Source of the DNA: an uncultured Acetatifactor sp.
GTDB lineage: Bacteria > Bacillota > Clostridia > Lachnospirales > Lachnospiraceae
DNA: 64,000 nucleotides
NCBI GenBank assembly: GCA_910584865.1
Contig: CAJUCE010000025.1
Location: 17,117-81,116 of the forward strand
Direction: 5' to 3'
The first letter of the stretch is position 1. Every line of letters starts with the position of its first letter. This document shows positions 43,284 to 51,524 of the stretch, in pieces. The position numbers and the translations under genes were made by a program. Below the pieces are notes generated by a model, which worked only from the letters and a program-made list of their open reading frames with translations, was not told the DNA's origin and made no database searches.

Positions 43284-44609
43284 CTATTCATATGTCTTAT
43301 TGAAAACAATCCCTTCACTTCCAGACTGTCCGCCGTCATCCCTCTTAATCAGCACCACCGCAACGTCATTCACATTGGTTCCGGTCGGCCCCGTTTTGAT
43401 CAGCCCCCCTGCTTCCCCCAGTGCCATATAGGCATTGTTGTCCTGCAATACCTGATAAATATCGATCCCCCGGGACAGCAGGCGCGCTTTCGTCCCCCCG
43501 TCGCAATACCCCCCGTCGGCATCCGTGGGGCCGTCCGTCCCGTCGCTGCCGATGCTGAACACGGCAGTGTCCCTCAATCCGGAGATGCCCTCCGCCGCGG
43601 CCAGTGCCAGTTCCTGGTTCCGGCCTCCCTTCCCGGTTCCGGACAGATGCACGATGGTCTCGCCCCCTGCCAAGAATGCCAGGCTCTGCCGCGAATCCTG
43701 ATGTGTCTTCGCAACGGAGGCCAGAAAGCTTCCCGCCTCCCTGGCCTCGCAGCACAGCTGATCCGTGAGAATCAGCGGATGATACCCCAGAGCCTCACAG
43801 GCCTGCGCGGCCCCAAGGCACAGGTTCCTGACGCTTCCCGTAACCACAGTCTCCACATTGTCCAGTTCTTTCGGCGTCTCCACCTCTAACAGCTCCATCG
43901 CCCGGGCGCTGAGTCGGAGCCGGTATTTCTCCGCAATGGCCAGTGCCTGCCCGCAGGTGCTGCTGTCGGGATATGCGGGACCGGAAGCAATCATGTCCAG
44001 AGGATCTCCCAGTATATCGCTGAGCACAATACTGTACACCTTCGCAGGGGCACAAATCTGCGCAAAGCGGCCCCCCTTGACGGCGGAGAGCCGCTTGCGT
44101 ATGATGTTCATCTCCCTGATGTCCGCTCCGCAGGCGAGAAGCTGCGCCGTTATGTCAGCAAGCTCGCCCCCGTCCGTGAGAGGCTTTTCAAAAAGCGCCG
44201 AGCCTCCCCCTGACAGCAGGAAAATGACCGTATCCTCCCGTCCTAAACCGCTGACCAGCTCCAAAGCCGCCCGGGTGCCCCTGAAGGAATTCTCGTCCGG
44301 CACAGGATGCCCTGCCTCATAACATCGGACTTTCGGGATAGCACCCTTCACATGCCCGTACTTCGTGACGCATACCCCTGCCTGCAGCCTGTCCCCCAAA
44401 ATGCGTGCCGCCGTGGCCGCCATCTGCCATGCCGCTTTTCCCGCAGCCACCAGATACACTCCGCCGCCGAAAGCTTTCCCCCGCAGTGCCTGCTCCACCG
44501 CCTCATCCGGCATCACCTTCTGTAACGCGGCCTTTATAATTCTGTCTGCATCCTTCCTCAAATCCATGGCACTCCCCCCGGACAGCTGCGTAAAATCAAT
44601 GACTGCCAT
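43284..44609 (-). CDS. Glycerate 2-kinase, MOFRL family
   Basis: 441 residues. Class with N-terminal DUF4147 (GVYLVAAGKAAWQMAATAA, EAGHPVPDENSFRGTRAALEL, FLLSGGGSALFEKP) and C-terminal MOFRL domain (LAFLAGGETIVHLSGTGKGGRNQELAL, FSIGSDGTDGPTDADGGYCD, GPTGTNVNDVAVVLI). It phosphorylates D-glycerate, linking sugar-acid breakdown to glycolysis. ATG at 44609 with AAGGG 9 nt upstream; longer frames are unlikely. Transcribed in the same direction as the VWA/MoxR genes upstream. Confidence 0.92.
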   Translation of the reverse strand: MAVIDFTQLSGGSAMDLRKDADRIIKAALQKVMPDEAVEQALRGKAFGGGVYLVAAGKAAWQMAATAARILGDRLQAGVCVTKYGHVKGAIPKVRCYEAGHPVPDENSFRGTRAALELVSGLGREDTVIFLLSGGGSALFEKPLTDGGELADITAQLLACGADIREMNIIRKRLSAVKGGRFAQICAPAKVYSIVLSDILGDPLDMIASGPAYPDSSTCGQALAIAEKYRLRLSARAMELLEVETPKELDNVETVVTGSVRNLCLGAAQACEALGYHPLILTDQLCCEAREAGSFLASVAKTHQDSRQSLAFLAGGETIVHLSGTGKGGRNQELALAAAEGISGLRDTAVFSIGSDGTDGPTDADGGYCDGGTKARLLSRGIDIYQVLQDNNAYMALGEAGGLIKTGPTGTNVNDVAVVLIKRDDGGQSGSEGIVFNKTYE

Positions 44610-44647
44610 TTGGTCACACCCTTTCCATTCCCAGTGAAAAATCACCC

Positions 44648-44686
44648 TTAATGGTATTCATACCAATATCTATTGTTCAACTCCAT
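44648..44686 (-). CDS. Possible 12-residue leader peptide
   Basis: A short frame MELNNRYWYEYH with GGAGG 5 nt before its ATG, ending about 40 nt before the glycerate kinase start. Four of twelve residues are aromatic (Trp, three Tyr). It may be an attenuation-type leader peptide or the leftover start of a lost gene. No clear attenuator hairpin follows. Confidence 0.3.
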   Translation of the reverse strand: MELNNRYWYEYH

Positions 44687-44787
44687 TTTAACCTCCGATT
44701 TATCGGTTTGTAACGCTTCATGACGCACTGGCTGTACACAAAACAGGCAGGAACACCCCATTTTGGCGCATGCATTCCCACCGCCCC

Positions 44788-46587
44788 CTATTCCAGATAA
44801 AACACCGGCCCCTTCGCCGGAAAAGGCAGGCTCCTCCCCCGGGGCACCAGGAAGGCGTGGTCCCTGCCGAAGAGATTCAGCCTGTCGCACTGGCAGTCCG
44901 TAATAATCAGCAGCGGCGCCTCCTTTGGAAAATCCTCCGCCTGTTCCAGAAGCTCTACCCCGGGCTGAAGCACCGTGCCTCCCCGTCCCCGTACCCGGAC
45001 GCTGCCCGCGATATCCGCCGCCTCCATGTATCCCTGGTCATAGGGAGCGGCATCGCAGAACACCACCCGTACCCGGTTCACGTCCCGGGCGGCGCTGTAA
45101 CTGGCGATGGCTCCAAGCGCCGCGGCAAGAAGCCCCCGGTCCATAGAGCCGGAAGTGTCCAGCAGCACCCCGAAAGTCCGTCCTGCCCGCGCTTCCTCCT
45201 CATACCGGTAGGAAGGCCTGGGGATGTCCGGCGTGGCCGACTGTCTCCGGCTGAGCCTGGCGTAGGTCCGGCGCTTTTCCAGGGGCTCGAACCGCTCGTC
45301 GAACCACCGGGCCAGTTTCACGTCCCAGGGAATGGGCGGCTGAGACAGCGCCCTTATCTCCTCCACCAGTCCCGCAGGGAGATATCCCCTGTCATGGGCC
45401 TGGTGAAAATCCAGTCCCCTCTGGATGGCGGATCTGCACCAGGCATCCAGATCCACAAAATCTTTGGAACCCTGCCAGTCGGTTGGCCCGAAAAGGATAT
45501 CGTGCCGTGCCATCCGCCGGTATTTCCGCAGGTTTGCCGCCAGAAGGTCATAGACGCTCTCCGCGGACAGCCCCGCAAGCTCCGGGTCATAGAGCAGGCC
45601 CTCGGGCATGGTTCCCACCTCCATATCCCGCAGCCACTGGTTAATCACATAATCGCAGGCCGTGTTCCACAGCTCCGGATCCCTCTTTCCCAGACGCGCC
45701 TCATGGCAGAGCGCGGCATGAAGGTACTCATGGGCCAGGACAAAACGCCACTCCTGCTCGGTGAGGCGGGCGGCGGGATTCACGTAAATCTCCTGCATCT
45801 GAACGGAAATCGCCGCTATGGAAATATCCATCCGCTGCGCTGCCAGAGGATCCTCCACCAGTTGAAAGCCCGCAGCCACGCCTCCAAGCAGCGGGTAACT
45901 GGACAGAAACCACTCCCTGGCACGTTGTACGGGGCCCATCTTCCTGTATTCGCCGGGCTTTGTATCGACACCCCCGGCATAGTCAACCGCTGTCCGCAGC
46001 GCATACCGCAGGCTCTCGGCGAAGAGCTGCCGCCAGTCTGTTGCCCCGCTCCACCAGTGCCACGGCTTTCCCTCCCCCTGCCAGGACATGTCCGCCCGGC
46101 CGCCGCTCATGGTGGAGTACCGGAAATACGCAGGCCCCCTGTGCTCCTTCAGCCAGAAATAAAGCTTCTCCTCCTCTCTGGCGCCGGCGGGCAGCGGAAA
46201 CGCAAACTCCGCCGGAACCGTGCCGATGTGGAGGTCCGCCAGGTACCTGAACACCACACAGTCGCAGGCAGCATTCCAGAGCGCATCCTTCTCCCTGTCC
46301 TCCCGGATATGGCCCAGCCCTAAGTGGAGCAGGCAGTGCGCCAACACATAGGCCCACTCCCCTGCAGATGCCCGCCGGTGGCTGTTGGCGTAGATATGCC
46401 CCTGGGATGTGACCCATGCCCAGTCCTCCTTTGCCATGGGATAATCGTCCTCAAAGTGGGGATAGGCCCGCTCTATCAGGGGGCCCAGTATGGCATTTTG
46501 TTTCACCAGTCCGTAGCCGGCCTGGAAGGCTTCCGCCGCCGGATTGATTTTTTTCGCTTTCCCGCTCATTTTTGCTTTCCCACTCAT
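44788..46587 (-). CDS. VWA-like protein with duplicated metallopeptidase-like domain (DUF2201 type)
   Basis: 599 residues, no signal peptide. The N-terminal half holds two related blocks. The first has VLAHCLLHLGLGHI with DALWNAACDCVVFRYL; the second has VLAHEYLHAALCHEA with ELWNTACDYVINQWL. Only the second keeps HExxH. The C-terminus is a VWA-like domain with the MIDAS motif DTSGSM and LLIITDCQCD. Paired with the MoxR-type ATPase just upstream, it resembles MoxR-VWA chaperone pairs. The 5' end carries three ~18-bp repeats (ATGAGYGGGAAAGC). The role is unknown; metal-dependent proteolysis or protein assembly is inferred. Confidence 0.85.
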   Translation of the reverse strand: MSGKAKMSGKAKKINPAAEAFQAGYGLVKQNAILGPLIERAYPHFEDDYPMAKEDWAWVTSQGHIYANSHRRASAGEWAYVLAHCLLHLGLGHIREDREKDALWNAACDCVVFRYLADLHIGTVPAEFAFPLPAGAREEEKLYFWLKEHRGPAYFRYSTMSGGRADMSWQGEGKPWHWWSGATDWRQLFAESLRYALRTAVDYAGGVDTKPGEYRKMGPVQRAREWFLSSYPLLGGVAAGFQLVEDPLAAQRMDISIAAISVQMQEIYVNPAARLTEQEWRFVLAHEYLHAALCHEARLGKRDPELWNTACDYVINQWLRDMEVGTMPEGLLYDPELAGLSAESVYDLLAANLRKYRRMARHDILFGPTDWQGSKDFVDLDAWCRSAIQRGLDFHQAHDRGYLPAGLVEEIRALSQPPIPWDVKLARWFDERFEPLEKRRTYARLSRRQSATPDIPRPSYRYEEEARAGRTFGVLLDTSGSMDRGLLAAALGAIASYSAARDVNRVRVVFCDAAPYDQGYMEAADIAGSVRVRGRGGTVLQPGVELLEQAEDFPKEAPLLIITDCQCDRLNLFGRDHAFLVPRGRSLPFPAKGPVFYLE

Positions 46588-46600
46588 TTTGCTTTCCCGC

Positions 46601-47659
46601 TCATCCGTTTCGTTTGTCGGCCAGGCGCGGCAGATCCCGGAAGAGTTCCACCACAAACCAGTCCGGCAGCTCCTTTCCGTCCTCCGGCGTCACAGCCATC
46701 CGGGCAATCTCCAGGCTTAAATTCGCCAGTTCGGTGATGCGGTCCTTGGCCTGCAAAACCAGTGCCCTGCTGTCCGCACTAAGCCTCCCCCGCTCCGCAG
46801 GCAGTTCCTTCACCAGGCGGGCTCTGAGGGACTGGGCCAGGAAATAGAGCACATCCCGCTCCTCCGGTTTCTCCGGCCAGGGCTGTTCCCCGGACAGAAT
46901 CTTGTCTAGGACGTACTGGCTGCGAATCTGGCGGATGTAGGCCAGGAACTGGGTGGCGTGGCGGGCGCTCAGGCACCCCGTAGCCAGAATCCGCAGGGCC
47001 TCCTCCCCGATGTCCGGGCCGTAGCTGTGGATGGCGTCGCTTAACATATGCCAGGAGCGGGGCGTGGAAAAGGGCTCCTCGGTCTTGGGCGGCTTTGCCC
47101 AGAGATGGTCCGGCCGGGTGGAAATGTAATCGTAAATATAGGGATGAATGCCGTTTTCCGCCGCCCACTCCAGCCACAGCCTGGGACTGGCGGTGAGCTC
47201 CACATGGAACATCCGGTTCACTAAAGCGGAGGACATGGGCCTGGTAATTGCGTTATCCTGGGCCCTGTTGCCCGCGCCCACCACAATGGAGCCCTCCGGC
47301 AGGCAGTATTCACCGATACGGCGCTCGTGAATGAGGGAGTAAAAGGCCTTCTGCACCTCCGGGGTGCAGGCGTTCAGCTCGTCCAGAAAGAGGACATAGG
47401 GCTCCTGGCGGGCGATAGTCCGGGGCGGACAGAATACGCTGTATCCGTCCCGAATCTGGGGCACGCCGATGATATCCTCCGGGGCAAGCTGACTGCCCAG
47501 GAGGGAGACGCAGGCAAGTCCCAGGCTGTCCGCAAATTCCTGGACAATGGCGGACTTTCCGATGCCCGGGGCTCCCCAGATGAACACCGGGCGGATGAGT
47601 CCCACGTTCAGAAGGATGTCCAGAAGTTGTTTATGATTTACGCTAATACTGAGATTCAT
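46601..47659 (-). CDS. MoxR-type AAA+ ATPase
   Basis: 352 residues. AAA+ core with Walker A VFIWGAPGIGKSAIVQEF, Walker B YVLFLDELNACTPEVQKAFYSLIHER, sensor 1 VVGAGNRAQDN and the Arg-finger region SSALVNRMFHVEL. MoxR ATPases act with VWA proteins to insert cofactors or remodel complexes; the VWA gene starts 13 nt after this stop, so the two are surely one unit. Confidence 0.9.
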   Translation of the reverse strand: MNLSISVNHKQLLDILLNVGLIRPVFIWGAPGIGKSAIVQEFADSLGLACVSLLGSQLAPEDIIGVPQIRDGYSVFCPPRTIARQEPYVLFLDELNACTPEVQKAFYSLIHERRIGEYCLPEGSIVVGAGNRAQDNAITRPMSSALVNRMFHVELTASPRLWLEWAAENGIHPYIYDYISTRPDHLWAKPPKTEEPFSTPRSWHMLSDAIHSYGPDIGEEALRILATGCLSARHATQFLAYIRQIRSQYVLDKILSGEQPWPEKPEERDVLYFLAQSLRARLVKELPAERGRLSADSRALVLQAKDRITELANLSLEIARMAVTPEDGKELPDWFVVELFRDLPRLADKRNG

Positions 47660-47739
47660 AATAAGTATTCACCCCTTTTTTCGCCAATATCCCTGTTACA
47701 GCCAAACCTGCCCCCATGAACAGGACAGGTTTCCCTGTA

Positions 47740-48108
47740 TCATCTGTCGTCCAGGCTGTGCATCAGCAGAAAATCCCTCAGCCTGATATGCCTGACCGCA
47801 CTGGTGGAATAATTAATATCGTCATTCGTTATCAGAATCTTCTTTGACAGATTGTCTATTCCCCGAAACGCATCGAACTCCCTCGTATAGGCTTTGTCCT
47901 CAGCCACGCTGTATGCCACCTGGACAAAATACTTTTTATTCCCACACTGGGCCGGGAAATCTATCTCTCTCCCCGCATTGTCATATACCCATACCCTATA
48001 GCCCATATAAATCAGTTCATTATATACCACGTTCTCCAGATTGTGGGTAATGTCGAACCGATTGTCCATGCACCTCTGAGAATTCAGCGCCACATCGGCA
48101 TCATATAT
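47740..48108 (-). pseudogene. DUF4143-type C-terminal fragment of an ATP-binding protein
   Basis: A minus-strand frame reads REKIYDADVALNSQRC, ITHNLENVVYNELIYMGYRV, DFPAQCGNKKYFVQVAYSVA and SAVRHIRLRDFLL. This matches the C-terminal half (DUF4143, nuclease-like) of archaeal-type AAA_14 ATPases common in gut bacteria. The AAA part is missing; the frame is closed upstream by a stop near 48165. The N-terminal half of such a protein is at 48814-49086, with a GNAT gene between. Confidence 0.7.
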
Positions 48109-48239
48109 TTTCTCCCTTTTCGGAAAAGTGTTCCCATTGCTTAAAATTGGAAGTAAAATGTATATTTATACATAAAGACTACTGAATTTGCACTTGACTG
48201 ACAATTCTTCAAATTTGAATTTTGGATGCAATGCAAAGT

Positions 48240-48734
48240 TCAATCATTAAATTGCTTGACGCGAAAGTCCATGCCACCAATCTGCTCTCTGCGTTCGGTT
48301 GCAAAGGGGTGCATATCCTTTCGCACGGTAACAATGCTTAACCGATCATAGCCAAGGCGGTAATAGAGCCGCAGCGCAGGAATATTGTCTGGAACTACAT
48401 CCATACAGATTCCCTCCACGCCCCGCTTTTGCAATATTTCTTCCACAAGGCCAATGGCTTTGGAGGCAATACCCTGCCTGCGCAAACTTTCTTCCACAAA
48501 GATGTCCTCGATCCAGCAGACCGTTGCCCCACGCCAGTTGAGATGGACAAATCCCACAGGGATCTCATCGCCGAGAATGTCGTAAAGTTTGTGATCTTCT
48601 TTTGTCCAGTTGGCAAGATTTTCCCGAGCCTGTGCCTCATTAATCTGCGAATGATGCACACGGAAAAAAGCACTTATGGAGCGAAGCATTGTTTTTTCAC
48701 TGGTGCCGTCATACGGCCTGAGCATAATTTCCAT
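48240..48734 (-). CDS. GNAT-family N-acetyltransferase
   Basis: 164 residues. GNAT fold: N-terminal IMLRPYDGTSEKTMLRSISA, VGFVHLNWRG, central IEDIFVEESLRRQGIASKAIGLVEEIL (acetyl-CoA loop RRQGIA) and DNIPALRLYYRLGYDRLSIV. The substrate is unknown. AGAGG is 9 nt before the ATG. AT content is higher than in the MoxR region. It lies between the two halves of a broken AAA_14/DUF4143 gene, so it may have come in with the disruption. Confidence 0.85.
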   Translation of the reverse strand: MEIMLRPYDGTSEKTMLRSISAFFRVHHSQINEAQARENLANWTKEDHKLYDILGDEIPVGFVHLNWRGATVCWIEDIFVEESLRRQGIASKAIGLVEEILQKRGVEGICMDVVPDNIPALRLYYRLGYDRLSIVTVRKDMHPFATERREQIGGMDFRVKQFND

Positions 48735-48813
48735 TTGATATACCTCTTCAATTCCGATTTATATATTTGATTATAAAATAGAGGTCTGCCGCTTACAATA
48801 TATATTTATAAGC

Positions 48814-49086
48814 TCATTTTCCATGGGTACACAATTCCGAAAAGGGAATATATTTTTCGATAATAACTAAGCTCCCGTTTGTCCTTGTGGAATATGTTTT
48901 CACCGTCCGGTTTTGCTCCACATAGTCAACCAGCGCATTCCCATTTGGGATATTTGCAGATATGCGCCTGTCCTCGAAGTTCATAAAAATCGTATTATCT
49001 GTCTTCTCCCGGATTTCGTGCAGAATCTGCTGTAGAATCACGGACTTTCCGGAACGCCGTCCACATCTTAAGCCTGTTTTTGTCAA
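48814..49086 (-). pseudogene. N-terminal fragment of an AAA_14-type ATPase
   Basis: Frame from a TTG: TKTGLRCGRRSGKSVILQQI with a P-loop (RRSGKS), then FMNFEDRRISANIPNGNALVDYV, which is the AAA_14 core. After EQNR the sequence (TVKTYSTRTNGSLVIIEKYI) leaves the family pattern before the Walker B aspartates and ends at 48814. The start overlaps the end of the effector-domain gene by 4 nt. I take it as one half of a broken gene; the DUF4143 half is 0.7 kb downstream. Confidence 0.65.
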
Positions 49087-49586
49087 CTATTACTCCCGCG
49101 GAATTTCAGCGGCAGAAAGATCTGCTGTTGGGCTATGCCCAGCGCTTTATCGATGGCGCCGTCAGGATTTGGCATATTGCACATGCCGCTTACAGGGAAA
49201 TCGCCATATTCAAACACGTCGCTGCTGCCGATCCAGGCATACATACCGCTTACCGTCTCTTCAAGGTCAGCACAGTCATTTTCATCCCCTGTGGCAACCA
49301 AAAACATTCCGCCGGGAAATTCCACAATTTCATAGGGTGCAACGTCCCTTTCTGTGACATCATCCTGAACAGCCAGGATCCAGACAGATCTGTCAATATC
49401 TCTGTCCTCATGCCACAAAAAGTCAAGCGGTTCAAAAAGATGCTTCTTGAGTAAATGTTCATGCGCATTTACCCATGACTGAAAGCTGCTTTCCTTTCCA
49501 AAAATTTCACCGAGCGTATGTGCTCCGGAGGAGACTGCACGGAACCTCGGGATTTCCACAAGCCTCATATTTTTCAGTTTGCTCAT
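49083..49586 (-). CDS. GyrI-like effector-binding domain protein
   Basis: 167 residues. The sequence (VEIPRFRAVSSGAHTLGEIF, DRSVWILAVQDDVTER, YEIVEFPGGMFLVATG, FPVSGMCNMPNPDG) matches the SOUL/GyrI-like domain that binds small molecules, here without the AraC or MerR DNA-binding part. AAGGTG is 4 nt before the ATG. Stand-alone members may act as hydrolases or drug binders; the ligand is not known. A lost DNA-binding domain cannot be excluded. Confidence 0.72.
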   Translation of the reverse strand: MSKLKNMRLVEIPRFRAVSSGAHTLGEIFGKESSFQSWVNAHEHLLKKHLFEPLDFLWHEDRDIDRSVWILAVQDDVTERDVAPYEIVEFPGGMFLVATGDENDCADLEETVSGMYAWIGSSDVFEYGDFPVSGMCNMPNPDGAIDKALGIAQQQIFLPLKFRGSNS

Positions 49587-49740
49587 TTTACACCTTACCT
49601 CCCACTGGCACTATGTCAAAAAGAGTACAAGTTAAACGTGGACTTTTCCGCTGCTGACATTCATACGGCGTTCCAAATTTCAATTATATGCAAAAGAAGT
49701 AAAAATACTAAATTGATTGCTGTTGAAATCTGTCACTGCC

Positions 49741-50439
49741 TCAGATATCCAAAAGTGCTTTCATGAGTGCATCCTCATCAAACAGAACGTCACTCGGCAG
49801 ACAGACGTCATATTTTTTGGCAAAGCTGTTGATAAACTCATCTGATGGCTCTTTATTCTTAAGATATTCCTGTTCTAAATCCGCCTTCATCTGCTCCCGT
49901 TTTGCATCTGCTTCTTCTCTCTCTGCATAAACAATTCCATACATAATCCCAAATGAAAAATAGATTTCATATGGAGCGTCTTCTGACGAGAACAGGCTGA
50001 CCTCCACCTCACCGCCAAACACTTCGCAGATTTCGAGATAGGTATTTTTATAATGCCGTCTTGATTCCGAAAAAGTATCCGTAACATTTACCCATTGTTC
50101 CATATGCGTCCCTCCATGTTTATATTCTGTGCTGAATTTTATCTTAGGCTCGTTTCCCTGCACCCATTTGTTGTACAGAATGTCATTAATGAGCGCCTCC
50201 CTAAATGCCTGGTTATCAAAAAGCTGCACTTCCTTTCTTTCCACAACCCGGTCTGTCTCATCTGTCTGTATAATATTCAGCACATCGCCATAACGCAATA
50301 CCCCGTCCAAACTGTATAAAAGACAATTATATCCAAATTCCCTGACTGAAAGCAGATTTGTAGCCGCCTTCTGCTGCAACCCGATCAGATACACGCTTCC
50401 CAGTTTCCGGACATTTCTATTCTCTTTCCGCCACTCCAT
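49741..50439 (-). CDS. Unrecognised protein, 232 residues
   Basis: No family recognised. It has mixed charge, no signal peptide and no membrane segment. The N-terminus (RKLGSVYLIGLQQKAATNLL, FGYNCLLYSLDGVLRYGDVL) and middle (HGGTHMEQWVNVTDTFSESR) look folded; residues about 170-205 are a charged helix (EREEADAKREQMKADLEQEY). The ribosome site before the ATG at 50439 is weak (GTTGAGC). It lies in an AT-rich accessory patch with broken genes, so truncation is possible. Confidence 0.55.
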   Translation of the reverse strand: MEWRKENRNVRKLGSVYLIGLQQKAATNLLSVREFGYNCLLYSLDGVLRYGDVLNIIQTDETDRVVERKEVQLFDNQAFREALINDILYNKWVQGNEPKIKFSTEYKHGGTHMEQWVNVTDTFSESRRHYKNTYLEICEVFGGEVEVSLFSSEDAPYEIYFSFGIMYGIVYAEREEADAKREQMKADLEQEYLKNKEPSDEFINSFAKKYDVCLPSDVLFDEDALMKALLDI

Positions 50440-51020
50440 AGCTCAACCGTGATTCCGTCTATCACAGACATATGGAAAATGTTTCGCCTTTGAGTTTGAA
50501 TTCTATTATAATCTTTTTATTTCCTTTCTTCAACATATTTATGTTTGTGTATACCATTGCCTGCAAAAGGCTAAAACCCAGTTCCTTCGCCAACCGGATT
50601 TCCTGCCCCCTCTCCGGTCAGCGAATCCGCGTAGAAAGGTTATGGTTCCCCCTTAACCAACACAATATCCGGCCCAGGCTGCTTACCCATATGTGGTTCA
50701 CAGGATATGTGAGCCATTCTTTCATTTTGCGCATTTGCTGGGAGGGAATGGAAACGCCTTCGGCAGAAGCGCGCATTTCGGCCTTCTTCGGCTGCGCCTA
50801 CGACGAATATTTCAAGGATCGGGAGGACTGAATGATTCCCATAATCATGGGAAACAGCCAGATGATTTTCGATATCAGCCCGGCATTCCTGTATAGCAAT
50901 ACAGAATATCCAGACTCCCAGATTGGTCATCCTCTTCAGGTCATAATAGTTCAGCTTTATCTTCAGAATCCAGCGATAAATACCATACTACTGCAGTGTC
51001 CTGTATTGATAGGTACCGAA
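50440..51020 (-). other. Gap with decayed coding sequence
   Basis: About 580 bp with no intact gene. On the minus strand between 50640 and 50985, pieces in different frames look like a membrane protein (RWILKIKLNYYDLKRMTNLG, then LISKIIWLFPMIMGIIQSS), interrupted by frameshifts and stops. I read it as a decayed gene; the family is not recognised. The remainder (50440-50640) holds nothing clear. Confidence 0.4.
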
Positions 51021-51164
51021 TTAAGCTATGGTAAAAATCATGGTAAGCACCAGAATCTCCAATGCCACAAATCCCAGCGCAAAAATCAGCCCATAGAAAT
51101 TATTCCATTTCACCGCCAGCAGGATACCCGTGACAGTCACCACCAACAGCAGAAACCATATCAT
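51021..51164 (-). CDS. Small single-span membrane peptide
   Basis: 47 residues. ATG at 51164 with GGAGG 8 nt upstream; another ATG 6 nt earlier overlaps the site. The sequence is mostly hydrophobic (FLLLVVTVTGILLAVKW, IFALGFVALEILVLTMIF), with two short spans possible. It lies just after the LuxR fragment (15 nt). It may be the preserved start of the decayed membrane gene downstream, or a real small protein. Confidence 0.4.
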   Translation of the reverse strand: MIWFLLLVVTVTGILLAVKWNNFYGLIFALGFVALEILVLTMIFTIA

Positions 51165-51179
51165 ACGCATCTCCTCCCA

Positions 51180-51308
51180 TCAGAGTTCCTCGTCCCCCGG
51201 AAGCTTATAATAATCCAACAGCTTCAGTTCCTTCAGATAATCAATCATTTCCCTGCTGGATGAAAACCCCAGCTTCCGCAGAATATGCCTTACATGAACT
51301 TTGATCAT
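51180..51308 (-). pseudogene. C-terminal tail of a LuxR-type regulator
   Basis: 42 residues, IKVHVRHILRKLGFSSSREM then LKLLDYYKLPGDEEL. KVHVRHILRKLG is the recognition helix and dimer part of LuxR-type helix-turn-helix proteins. The rest of the HTH and the receiver domain are absent, and a stop lies just upstream in frame. A remnant. Confidence 0.6.
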
Positions 51309-51524
51309 GCTTCTCTTCCTTTACGCTCATTCTGCTTCCCCGCCTGTTGCCTGCCTCTGATACTCCCATTATCTCCATTTTACCACGATGCCGCCCGGCT
51401 GACAGGGTTATTTTTTCTTCCCCCGCCGCTTGAACCACCTGGAAATCTCTTGAAATCGGGGAAAAATATACTATTATAATTATAGGGTTTTAATCCTGAG
51501 ATTTCTAAACGGTGGAGAACTTGT

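Noticed and set aside
44770..46323. Plus-strand frame of 517 codons opposite the VWA gene
   Set aside because: The high-GC antisense of a real gene; no ribosome site and no recognisable domain.
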